Shown: piece after piece, positions 34,476-42,391 of the stretch | Numbering within the stretch: position 1 is the stretch's first letter | How the letters are laid out: every line of letters starts with the position of its first letter | Assembly (NCBI RefSeq): GCF_018332715.1 | Contig: NZ_BOQP01000027.1 | Coordinates: 268,183 to 332,182, forward strand | Direction of reading: 5' to 3' | DNA length: 64,000 nt | DNA from: Winogradskya consettensis | GTDB taxonomy: Bacteria > Actinomycetota > Actinomycetes > Mycobacteriales > Micromonosporaceae | Notes under the pieces: generated by a model | What the model was told of the DNA's origin: nothing | The model's input: the letters and a program-made list of their open reading frames with translations, nothing else | The model's database searches: none | Made by a program: the position numbers and the translations under genes

Positions 34476-35770
34476 CCGACTACGTCTTCGTCGGGCCCTC
34501 GCTCGACCGCGGCTCCGTGACCGGGCTGCTGCCCGGTGCGGTGGTCCGCCCACCCGTCGCACACGGCGACCTGCAGGCACTCCCGCTGACCGCCGGCGAT
34601 CGGGTCCTGCTCATCGACGGCCTGTTCATGCAGACCGCCCCGGTCCGGCACCGCGAGATCCTGGCGCTGCTCGAACGGGGCATCACCGTTGCCGGCAGCA
34701 GCAGCATGGGTGCCCTGCGCGCCGCCGAACTGTGGCGCTTCGGGATGCGCGGCGTCGGTGAGATCTTCCGTCTGTACGCGGAGGGCGTCATCGACGGTGA
34801 CGACGAGGTGGCGATGGCCTACGCCCCCGCGGATGAGGGATACCGGGCGCTGAGCCAGCCGCTCGTGACCATCCGGCTGGCCCTGCGTGACGCCTGCTCG
34901 GCCGGTGTGATCACCCCTGACGAGGAAACCGCTCTGCTGGAACGTGCCCGCGCCGTGCCGTTCCGGGCGCGGGGATACCGGGTCTTCCGTCCCGGCCGCT
35001 CCTCCGGCGAGCAGCGGTTCCTCGGCTGGCTCGCGGACAACCCGCACGACGCCAAGGCCGCCGATGCCCGGCTCCTGCTGCGCAGTGCCGCCACGCTGAC
35101 CCCGCCCGGCCCGGCCGACGCACCCGTCGCCCACGTCGACTCGAGCTTCTACAAGGCCTGGCAGGTCCGCAACACCAGCCGCAGCTACGACGGCACCACC
35201 GTCACCGACCACGACCTCATCACCGTGATCATGCTGCTGCATCCCGAATACCCGGCGCTGCACCGGCGGGACACCCTCGCGAACGTCGCCGGCGTGGCCC
35301 CGGAGAACCCGGACGTCGAGCGCCTCGCCCTTGCCGCAGCCCGGCAACGGGGCGGCCTCGGCCACGACTGGGCACCCGAACCCGGCCTCGACGACGCCGA
35401 ACGGACCCTGCGGACGCTCGCCCGTGGCTTCGGAACCTTCGGCGACCAGGCCATCGCCGCGCAGATGCTGCCCGCCGTCCTCGGCGACGAGCGCACCCTG
35501 CGGGCCGCCGCCGCGTTCGTCGCCGAAGCCGAGCTGGTCAACGCCGGGCTGCCGCGGCCCGACCCGCACCTGCCGGAACGCAACCGGTTCAGCGACCGGC
35601 GCATCGACGAGACGTACGCCCGGATCTGGGGCATCGCCCCCGCCGATCTGGAACCGGTCGTCTGGGACCGGGGGCTGCGCAGCCTCGAAGAATTTCGCAC
35701 CGTCGCCGAACCGCTCGTCGCGGGCCTGCGGCTGTTCGGTGCACCCCGCTTTCCGAGGACGGAGTCCTGA
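34472..35770 (+). CDS. TfuA-like protein, partner of YcaO in thioamide formation
   Basis: 432 residues; the start overlaps the YcaO stop. The N-terminal 200 residues carry the TfuA signature: YVFVGPSLDRGSV, LLIDGLFMQTAPVRHREIL, VAGSSSMGALRAAEL and GVIDGDDEVAMAY. A C-terminal 200-residue helical extension is shared by longer TfuA members and has no catalytic motif I can name. TfuA is proposed to supply or activate sulfur, or recruit a sulfur carrier, for the partner YcaO. The 3' end abuts the radical SAM gene (ATG at 35770), so all three are co-translated. Confidence 0.93.
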   Translation: MTDYVFVGPSLDRGSVTGLLPGAVVRPPVAHGDLQALPLTAGDRVLLIDGLFMQTAPVRHREILALLERGITVAGSSSMGALRAAELWRFGMRGVGEIFRLYAEGVIDGDDEVAMAYAPADEGYRALSQPLVTIRLALRDACSAGVITPDEETALLERARAVPFRARGYRVFRPGRSSGEQRFLGWLADNPHDAKAADARLLLRSAATLTPPGPADAPVAHVDSSFYKAWQVRNTSRSYDGTTVTDHDLITVIMLLHPEYPALHRRDTLANVAGVAPENPDVERLALAAARQRGGLGHDWAPEPGLDDAERTLRTLARGFGTFGDQAIAAQMLPAVLGDERTLRAAAAFVAEAELVNAGLPRPDPHLPERNRFSDRRIDETYARIWGIAPADLEPVVWDRGLRSLEEFRTVAEPLVAGLRLFGAPRFPRTES

Positions 35771-37992
35771 TGGCCAAGGTCGCCCTGCTCTACCCGCCGA
35801 TCACCGATCCCACATCCGGCTACCACAGCCTGAGTTACATCGACTCGTACGCCCGGGCGCAGGGCCATCCGGCCGCGGACCTCATCGACGTCAACATCGA
35901 GGCGTTCCACCACTCGTACTCCCCGGCCGGGCTCGCCTGGCTGGACCAGGAGCTCGCCGGGCCGCACGAATACCTGGACCACGGCGGGTACCGGCTCGAC
36001 AAGGACCTCGTCTCCGCGCACCTGCTGCGCATCGGCGAGCCCGATCCGGAACGGGTCCGCGCCGCGGTCGCCACGTTGCAGGACCCGGTCCGCTTCTACG
36101 ACTACAACCAGTACCAGGACGCGGTCGAAGGCATCGTCGGGTGGATGAACACGCTGTCCACCACCGGTTTCCCCGGCCAGTTCCGGGAAGGCTTCCACCT
36201 GGAGGCGCCGCCGCCGATCGGGATCGGCTCGGTACGCGCGCTCACCAGCCACACTCTGCTAGAGCGGCTCAGCCGGCCGTACCAGTCGTACTACGAGAAC
36301 GTTCTTCTGCCACGCCTGACGCGCGGCGGGTACGACATCATCGGGATCAACATCACGTACCAGTGGCAACTGCCGTTCTCCTTGTGGCTCGCGCACCTCG
36401 TGCGTACGGCCATGCCCGATGTCTTTGTCGTCGCCGGCGGGACCGAGGTCTCCGACGTCTGGAAGAACGCCGCCGAACGGGACATGGTCTTCCGGGTCTT
36501 CAACGACATCGACGCGATCGTGGTCGGCGAGGGCGAGACCGCCTATGTGGAACTGCTCGAAGCGCTCGACGCGGGCCGGCTGCCGGTGACCCACCCCAAC
36601 ATCCGGCTGCACCCCAAATACGGTGCGATCCGCCCGCTGCCGATGCTGCACTACGAAAAGCTCGCTACCGTACCCACCCCCGACTTCAGCCGGCTCCCGT
36701 GGGATCAGTATCTGAGCCCGGAACGGTTCGTCTACTACTCGCCGAGCCGCGGCTGCTACTGGAACAAGTGCACGTTCTGCGACTACGGGCTGAACACCGA
36801 CGGCCCGACCAGCCCGTGGCGCCAGGACACCGTCGACACGATGATCAGGGACGTCACCGAACTGTCGAAGTTCGCCAAGTTCATCTACTTCTCCGTCGAC
36901 GTGCTCGCTCCCGCCACCATCCTGCGCTTCGCCGAACAGGTCGTCGACCGCGGCATCGACCTGCGCTGGGGAGCCGAGATCAGGCTCGAGAAATACTGGT
37001 CCGCCGAACGTTGCGCACTGCTCAAACGCAGCGGGTGCACGGCGATCTCGGTCGGCTTCGAATCGGCCAACCAGCGCATCCTCGACCTCATCGACAAGGG
37101 CACCAAGCCGGCACAGGTAAAGCAGACGATCGCCGCGATGACCGGGGCCGGCATCGGCGTCCAGATGATGGGCTTCACCGGGTTCCCCACGGAGACCCGC
37201 GAGGAAGCCCTCGACAGCATCAACTTCCTGGTCGACAACCGCGACCTGTGGACCTTCGGCGGCCTCGGCGACTTCGTGCTCACCCCCGGAGCCATCGTCG
37301 CCAAACAGCCGGACCGCTTCGGCATCAGCAACCTGCGCCGCCCCACCGGTGGGGACGTGGCCCCGGTGCTGCTCTACGACGAGCCCATCACCGAAGCGGT
37401 GCACGACGAGATCATCGAGGCCAAGAAGCAACTGAACCAGGGCCACTACGACCGGCCCTGGCTCGGCTCGGTCGACACACCGCACTCGTTCTTCTACCAC
37501 GACCGCTTCGGCACCGGGGTACGCCGGCACCTCGACGAGGAGAGCGCCCTGAAGCCGGCTGACGAGGACCGTGCGTTCGTCCTCAACGGCGAGTTCATCC
37601 CCGAACCCGACCCGGCTGTGCTCGGCAGGTACTGCGAGTTGTACGGCGTACCCCGCCAGGCCCTTCCCGCGGGCCGCCTCACCTTCCGCCGTACGGACGG
37701 GCGCATCTTCCTGCTCCCGCCCGCCACCCGGCTGTTCCTGAAGCTCTTCGCCGAGCCGTCGACGCTGGCGGACGCCCGAGCGCGGGCCTGGATCCTGGCC
37801 TCCTCGGACACCGGCAAGACGTGGCAGACGCTCGTGAACCTCCGCCTGATCCGCCGGGACGCGGACCCGGCGTCAGAGGAGGGACGTCACCGCCGCGAAC
37901 TGCGAGTCGTGCCAGACGAGGGGCCTGCGGCTGGGGTCGGCGTCCATCGAGACCACCTTGAGCAGGACGATCAGGTGGTCGCCGCCGGGTGA
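35770..37992 (+). CDS. B12-binding-type radical SAM enzyme of the RiPP cluster
   Basis: 740 residues; ATG 35770. Residues about 185-270 resemble a cobalamin-binding Rossmann domain (YDIIGINITYQWQLPFSLWLA, VFVVAGGTEVSD, VVGEGETAYVELL). The radical SAM barrel begins with the cluster motif C329-x4-C334-x2-C337 (CYWNKCTFCDYGLN) and continues with GFESANQRILDLIDKGT. The remaining 200 residues are an auxiliary region. Relatives in NHLP clusters are annotated as RiPP maturation enzymes; C-methylation or other C-H chemistry is inference. The last 40 codons run through the end of the opposing flavin reductase gene, so the terminal 35 or so residues are probably not part of the fold. Confidence 0.88.
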   Translation: MAKVALLYPPITDPTSGYHSLSYIDSYARAQGHPAADLIDVNIEAFHHSYSPAGLAWLDQELAGPHEYLDHGGYRLDKDLVSAHLLRIGEPDPERVRAAVATLQDPVRFYDYNQYQDAVEGIVGWMNTLSTTGFPGQFREGFHLEAPPPIGIGSVRALTSHTLLERLSRPYQSYYENVLLPRLTRGGYDIIGINITYQWQLPFSLWLAHLVRTAMPDVFVVAGGTEVSDVWKNAAERDMVFRVFNDIDAIVVGEGETAYVELLEALDAGRLPVTHPNIRLHPKYGAIRPLPMLHYEKLATVPTPDFSRLPWDQYLSPERFVYYSPSRGCYWNKCTFCDYGLNTDGPTSPWRQDTVDTMIRDVTELSKFAKFIYFSVDVLAPATILRFAEQVVDRGIDLRWGAEIRLEKYWSAERCALLKRSGCTAISVGFESANQRILDLIDKGTKPAQVKQTIAAMTGAGIGVQMMGFTGFPTETREEALDSINFLVDNRDLWTFGGLGDFVLTPGAIVAKQPDRFGISNLRRPTGGDVAPVLLYDEPITEAVHDEIIEAKKQLNQGHYDRPWLGSVDTPHSFFYHDRFGTGVRRHLDEESALKPADEDRAFVLNGEFIPEPDPAVLGRYCELYGVPRQALPAGRLTFRRTDGRIFLLPPATRLFLKLFAEPSTLADARARAWILASSDTGKTWQTLVNLRLIRRDADPASEEGRHRRELRVVPDEGPAAGVGVHRDHLEQDDQVVAAG

Positions 37993-38346
37993 GACGCTTT
38001 CCGTCTCGCATTCGAAGCGGGCTGCCGCGTCGGTGAGGAGCAGCGCGCCCCGGGCCGTCTCGTCGAATTTGGCGTCGGCGAAGCGGTCGCGGGTGCGGCT
38101 GGCCAGTTGGCGGCCGAGCCAGGCGTGCTCCTCGGTGAGGACGCTGACGCCGATCGTGTCGGCGGTGCTCAGCACGGGCCAGGTGCGGGACCCGGCGTCG
38201 ATGCAGAGCGCGAGCAGCGGCGGGTCGAGCGACACCGACACGAACGCGCTGACGGCGAGGCCGACCGGTGCGCCGTCGATCTGTGCGGCCACCGCCATCA
38301 CGCCCCGGGGGTACAGGGTGAAGGCCTTGCGGAGCTCGTCAGTCAC
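37873..38346 (-). CDS. Flavin reductase (RutF/HpaC-like)
   Basis: 157 residues; ATG 38346, starting 8 bp inside the end of the OsmC-like gene. The flavin-reductase beta-barrel is recognised by FTLYPRGVMAVAAQIDGAPVG, then AVSAFVSVSLDPPLLALCI near 33-51, and GGDHLIVLLKV near the end. It should supply reduced FMN from NAD(P)H to the LLM monooxygenase encoded at the head of this operon. Its 3' end overlaps the radical SAM gene by 120 bp on the other strand. It is the last gene of the nine-gene leftward arm. Confidence 0.9.
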   Translation of the reverse strand: MTDELRKAFTLYPRGVMAVAAQIDGAPVGLAVSAFVSVSLDPPLLALCIDAGSRTWPVLSTADTIGVSVLTEEHAWLGRQLASRTRDRFADAKFDETARGALLLTDAAARFECETESVSPGGDHLIVLLKVVSMDADPSRRPLVWHDSQFAAVTSLL

Positions 38347-38773
38347 GGGGACCCGCCACCCATTGCCCGTTGGCGGTGATCGTCACGTCGACGTTGCCGC
38401 GCAGGGCGTTGGAGTACGGGCAGACCCGGTCGGCCTCGGTGGCCAGCTCGACGGCCTGCGCGGGGTCGGTGACGCCGGGGATGGTCACGGCCAGCGTCGC
38501 GCCGATGCGGAAGCTGCCGTCGTCGACGGACGAGAGCGAGACCTCGGAGTCGACGCTGGTCGCGCCGAGGTCGACGCGGGCCCGGCGGGCGACGGTGGCC
38601 AGGGCGCCCTCGAAACAGGCGGCGTAGGCCACGGCGAACAGCTGCTCGGGGTTGGTGCCCGGGCCGTTGGTCGCCGGGCGGGACAGGTCGACGTCGAGAT
38701 GGCCGTCGTCGCTGCGGCCGTGGCCGTTGCGCCCTCCCTCGACGTGGGCCTTCGCGGTGTAGATGTGCGGCAT
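38339..38773 (-). CDS. OsmC/Ohr-family organic hydroperoxide resistance protein
   Basis: 144 residues; ATG 38773 with AGGAGA upstream. The sequence follows the Ohr pattern: IYTAKAHVEGGRNGHGRSDDGHLDVDLSRP, then GTNPEQLFAVAYAACFEGALATVAR with the first redox Cys, and AVELATEADRVCPYSNALRGNVDV with the second. The paired Cys are the peroxidatic and resolving residues of thiol peroxidases using lipoyl thiols. It probably removes peroxides formed by the flavin oxidases in the same operon; that link is inference. Confidence 0.93.
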   Translation of the reverse strand: MPHIYTAKAHVEGGRNGHGRSDDGHLDVDLSRPATNGPGTNPEQLFAVAYAACFEGALATVARRARVDLGATSVDSEVSLSSVDDGSFRIGATLAVTIPGVTDPAQAVELATEADRVCPYSNALRGNVDVTITANGQWVAGPRD

Positions 38774-38796
38774 GGTCTCTCCTGGAACGATGGGGA

Positions 38797-40257
38797 TCAG
38801 AACGGGTAGCGGGCGATCTCGGGCTGGCTGGTGAGCCATTGCTGCTCGGTGAAGGCCTCGGCGTTGTAGCGGCTGGAGCCCACGCGGCTGCCGTTGCCGG
38901 AGGCGCGGACGCCGCCGAACGGCTGCAGGACGTCGTCGACCAGGGTCTGGTCGTTGACGTGGACGTTGCCGCTGACGATGCGGTCGGCGAACGCCAGCCC
39001 GCGGCCGACGTCACCGGTCAGGACGCCCGCCGACAGGCCGTACTCGGTGCCGTTGGTGAGCTCGACCGCCTCGTCGACGTCGGCGAACGTCGTGACCGGG
39101 GCGACCGGTCCGAAGATCTCCAGGTCGTAGGCGCTCATGCCGGGCCGGACCCCGGAGAGCACGGTGGGGGAGTAGAACAGGCCGTCGTAGGTGCCGCCGG
39201 TGACGACGGTCGCGCCCGCTGCCTGCGTGTCGGTGACGATTTTGTGTACGGAGTCACGTTGCCGCACGTCGATGATGGGTCCGATCGCGACGGACGGGTC
39301 CAGCGCGGCGTTGCCGATCCGCAGGGCGCTCGCGCGGGCGGCGAGGCGGGCGACGTACTCGTCGGCGATGGACTCGTGGACGAGGTGCCGGCTGGACGAC
39401 ATGCAGATCTGTCCCGCGTGCATGAACGATCCCCACGCCCCGGCACCGGCCGCGGCGTCGAGGTCGGCATCGTCGAGGACGACGAGCGCGGAGTTCCCGC
39501 CGAGTTCGAGATGGACCCGCTTGAGGTGCTTCGCGGCCTGGACGGCGATCGAGCGCCCGGCGGCGGTCGAGCCGGTGAAAGCGATGATGGGTACGTCCGG
39601 ATGGTCGACGATGGCGGCACCCAGCGCGCCGTCGCCGGGGAGCACGGCGAGCACGTCCTGCGGTAGTCCCGCCTGGAACAGGGCCTCGGCGATGATCGTG
39701 CCGCCGCTGACCGCCGTGCGGGGATCGGGCTTGACCACGACGCTGTTGCCGACGGCGAGGGCCGGGGCGATGCTGCGCAGGGCGAGGTACAGCGGCGAGT
39801 TGAACGGCGCGATCACGCCGACGAGGCCGGCCGGGATGCGCCGGGAGATGCTGAGCCGGCCCCGCGGCGACGGGTACGTCTCGCCGGTCGGTTCCAGCGC
39901 CAGCCCGGCGGCGGCGTGCAGGGCCTGCGCGCTGATCGTCAGCTCGAACATCGCCTTGCCGACGGTGGCGCCACCCTCGCGGACGAGCCAGCCGGCCAGC
40001 TCCGGCAGGTTGGTCTCGATGAGGCGGCCGGCCTCGTGCAGGACGGCCGCGCGGTCGAAGGCGGGGCGGGCGGCCCACGCGCGCTGACCGGGGATGAGCC
40101 GGGCCACCGCCGCGGACAGGTCGCCGGCGGAGGCGGTGGCGATCCGGCCGAGGACGGCGCCGGTGGCGGGCTCGGTGATGTCGGCGGTGGACGTGGCCGG
40201 TTGCGCGGCGCCGGCGTACAGCACCTGGGGCATCCGGCCCGGGTCGAGAAGCGGCAT
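38797..40257 (-). CDS. NAD(P)-dependent aldehyde dehydrogenase (benzaldehyde-dehydrogenase-like)
   Basis: 486 residues. It has the full set of ALDH motifs: IAPFNSPLYLALRSIAPALAVG, VVKPDPRTAVSGG, FTGSTAAGRSIA, LELGGNSALVVLDDADLD with the catalytic base Glu, GQICMSSSR with the nucleophile Cys, and EIFGPVAPVTTF. The C-terminal GVRASGNGSRVG is typical of vanillin/benzaldehyde dehydrogenases. It lies 9 bp behind the GMC oxidase gene, so the two could convert a hydroxymethyl group to an aldehyde and then to a carboxylate. Confidence 0.93.
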   Translation of the reverse strand: MPLLDPGRMPQVLYAGAAQPATSTADITEPATGAVLGRIATASAGDLSAAVARLIPGQRAWAARPAFDRAAVLHEAGRLIETNLPELAGWLVREGGATVGKAMFELTISAQALHAAAGLALEPTGETYPSPRGRLSISRRIPAGLVGVIAPFNSPLYLALRSIAPALAVGNSVVVKPDPRTAVSGGTIIAEALFQAGLPQDVLAVLPGDGALGAAIVDHPDVPIIAFTGSTAAGRSIAVQAAKHLKRVHLELGGNSALVVLDDADLDAAAGAGAWGSFMHAGQICMSSSRHLVHESIADEYVARLAARASALRIGNAALDPSVAIGPIIDVRQRDSVHKIVTDTQAAGATVVTGGTYDGLFYSPTVLSGVRPGMSAYDLEIFGPVAPVTTFADVDEAVELTNGTEYGLSAGVLTGDVGRGLAFADRIVSGNVHVNDQTLVDDVLQPFGGVRASGNGSRVGSSRYNAEAFTEQQWLTSQPEIARYPF

Positions 40258-40266
40258 CGCTGTCCT

Positions 40267-41703
40267 CTATTCGCTGAGGTGGTCGGCGACCAGCGCGGCG
40301 CCGCGCAGGCCGATCATCATCGAGGTGAGCATCGTGTTGGCCCGGGGGCTGGCCGGCATGATCGAGGCGTCGGCGATCGACACCCCGGTGACTCCGGCGA
40401 CGGTGAGGGTGGGGTCGACGACCGCGCCGGGGTCGGTGCCCATGCGGCAGGTGCCGACGAGGTGCCCGTACGACTCGAGGTGGTCCGGCAGTTGGTTTCT
40501 GTCCTGCCACCACGGGTTGTCCGGCGGGACCAGGACGTCGCCGAGTGCGTCGAGGGCTGCCTGCGCGTCGTCGAGCAGCAGGTCGAAGGCCTTGGCGTCC
40601 TGCGGGTCGCCGAGGTGGTTCAGATGCACCTCGGTCGTGCCGTCCGGGGCGAGCCGGACCGAGCCGCGGCTGATCGCCCGCATCAGGCCGAGGCCGAGGA
40701 AGACGTCGGCGGCGTCGGCGTCCGGCAGGTACGGCTGGGCCTGGTGCGGATAGAGGTGCACCTCCACCCGGTCGTCGCCGAGGATCTCGTAGCGCAGGAG
40801 CACGCCGTTGACCGGGCGCAGCGCGGGTGCGGCCGGGTCGGTGGCGCGGATCTGCAGCACGGTCCACGGGTGGTCCTGCAGGTTGGCGCCGACCTCGGGG
40901 GCGTCGTGCACGAGTGGGATGCCCGCCTCGGCGAGGTCGGCTGCCGGGCCGATGCCGGAGCGCAGCAGCAGCGCCGGGGACTCGACCGAACCCGCGCACA
41001 CGATCACGTGGTCGGCGCTGATCGTTCCCGTGTCGGTCTCCACGCCGACGCAGCGGGTGCCGTCGAACAGGAGCCGTTTCGCGGTCGTGTTCGCGCGCAG
41101 GTGCGGGCGGAGCCGGGGGAGCAGGGCCTCGTGGACGCCGTACCGCACAGCGCCGGGTCTGGTGTTGGTCGGCCAGTGCCCGACACCGAGCATGCCGGGT
41201 GCGTTCTGGTCCTCGACCCACTCATGCCCCCGCTCGCCGGCCCACTGCGCGAACGCGGTGTCGACCGGGCCGAAACTGAGCCGGGTGATCGGGATCGGTC
41301 CGGTACTGCCGTGCCCGGGCCGGTCGCCGAACTGCAGATCGGTCTCCAGCGCGGCGAAGGCCGGGGCGACATCGTCCCAGCGCCAGCCGTCGATGTCCCA
41401 TTCGTCGAAGCACCAGGGCTGACCGCGCAGCGCCGCCGCGGAGTTCGTCGACGTGCAGCCGCCGGTGATCCGCCCGCGCAGCAGCGGCCGGCCGGTGTCG
41501 GCGTCGACGAGTCCCCAGTCGGCATCGTCCGGGGTGGCGAGGTCGCGGCGCAGCCAGTCCGGTGGGGGAGTGCCGGCGTCGGCGCCCGCTTCGAGCAGGA
41601 TGACGTCGACGTCGCCACGCGTGACGAGACCGTCCGCGCAGAACAGGCCGGCCGCTCCGCTGCCGATGATCACGACGGTCCTACGCAAGGCTCTCACCAC
41701 CAT
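40267..41703 (-). CDS. GMC-family FAD alcohol oxidase/dehydrogenase
   Basis: 478 residues from ATG 41703; GTG/TTG alternatives follow within 15 bp, and the gene begins 23 bp inside the SDR gene. An FAD motif, VVIIGSGAAGLFCADGL, lies at residues 10-26, the GMC signature ITGGCTSTNSAAALRG near 80, and GSVESPALLLRSGIGP near 255. The C-terminal part has GTCRMGTDPGAVVDPTLTV and SIADASIMPASPRANTML with the family His/Asn region. Relatives include choline, pyridoxine and hydroxymethyl-heteroarene oxidases. In this operon it is the best candidate for oxidising a hydroxymethyl side chain of the substrate. Confidence 0.9.
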   Translation of the reverse strand: MVVRALRRTVVIIGSGAAGLFCADGLVTRGDVDVILLEAGADAGTPPPDWLRRDLATPDDADWGLVDADTGRPLLRGRITGGCTSTNSAAALRGQPWCFDEWDIDGWRWDDVAPAFAALETDLQFGDRPGHGSTGPIPITRLSFGPVDTAFAQWAGERGHEWVEDQNAPGMLGVGHWPTNTRPGAVRYGVHEALLPRLRPHLRANTTAKRLLFDGTRCVGVETDTGTISADHVIVCAGSVESPALLLRSGIGPAADLAEAGIPLVHDAPEVGANLQDHPWTVLQIRATDPAAPALRPVNGVLLRYEILGDDRVEVHLYPHQAQPYLPDADAADVFLGLGLMRAISRGSVRLAPDGTTEVHLNHLGDPQDAKAFDLLLDDAQAALDALGDVLVPPDNPWWQDRNQLPDHLESYGHLVGTCRMGTDPGAVVDPTLTVAGVTGVSIADASIMPASPRANTMLTSMMIGLRGAALVADHLSE

Positions 41704-42391
41704 CGAGGACGAGGATCTGACCGGTGGTCGACGCGGCTGCGGATGAGGCCAGGTACGCCACAGCCGCGGCGACGTGTTCGGTGGCGATCGGTGCGCCGAG
41801 CGGGATCGCGGCCATCTTCCGGCTGACGTAGGCGGGGTCGGCGAGGACGTCCTCGGTCATCGCGCTGGGCACCACGGTCGGGGCGACAGCGTTGACGCGG
41901 ATGCCGTCCGCGGCCCATTCCAGGGCGAGCAGCCGGGTCAGGTGGCTGAGCCCGGCCTTGCTGACGCCGTACGCGAGGGAGTTCTTCGCGGCGAGGAAGG
42001 CGTGGGTCGACGAGATCGACACGATGGAACCCCGGGAGTCGGCGAGAGCGGCGTGGGCGGCTTTCGCCATCCGGTACGCGCCGGTGAGGTTGACGTCGAG
42101 CACGTGCTGGAATGTCGCGACGTCGGTCTCCAGGGCGGTGCGGCGGACCATGATCCCGGCGGCGTTGACGAGCAGCGACAGCTCGCCGTGCGCTTGTGCG
42201 GCAGCCGAGACGACCGCGTTGCAGGAGTCGTCGTCGGTGACGTCGAGCCGGTGCGTGGTGATGCCTTCGCCGGCGTCGAGCCCTGCCAGGGAGCTGTCTG
42301 CCAGGGCCAGGCGCATCCCGGCGGCGCCGAGCGCGGCGGCGATCGCCTGTCCGATGGCCCCGGCGGCGCCGGTGATGAGTGCGGTCGTCAT
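41681..42391 (-). CDS. Short-chain dehydrogenase/reductase
   Basis: 236 residues; ATG 42391 overlaps the preceding stop by 4 bp. A classical SDR: TALITGAAGAIGQAIAAAL for NAD(P), LLVNAAGIMVRR, the Ser/Tyr/Lys catalytic set in SISSTHAFLAAKNSLAYGVSKAG, and a C-terminal TGQILVLDGG. Acts in the cytoplasm on an alcohol/ketone pair. It lies between the OYE-like and GMC genes of the catabolic arm; its exact step is unknown. Confidence 0.93.
   Translation of the reverse strand: MTTALITGAAGAIGQAIAAALGAAGMRLALADSSLAGLDAGEGITTHRLDVTDDDSCNAVVSAAAQAHGELSLLVNAAGIMVRRTALETDVATFQHVLDVNLTGAYRMAKAAHAALADSRGSIVSISSTHAFLAAKNSLAYGVSKAGLSHLTRLLALEWAADGIRVNAVAPTVVPSAMTEDVLADPAYVSRKMAAIPLGAPIATEHVAAAVAYLASSAAASTTGQILVLDGGESLA

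Noticed and set aside
32403..34580. 725-codon leftward open frame across the two precursors and YcaO
   Set aside because: No domain, and it would erase two precursor genes with ribosome sites and homologous leaders.
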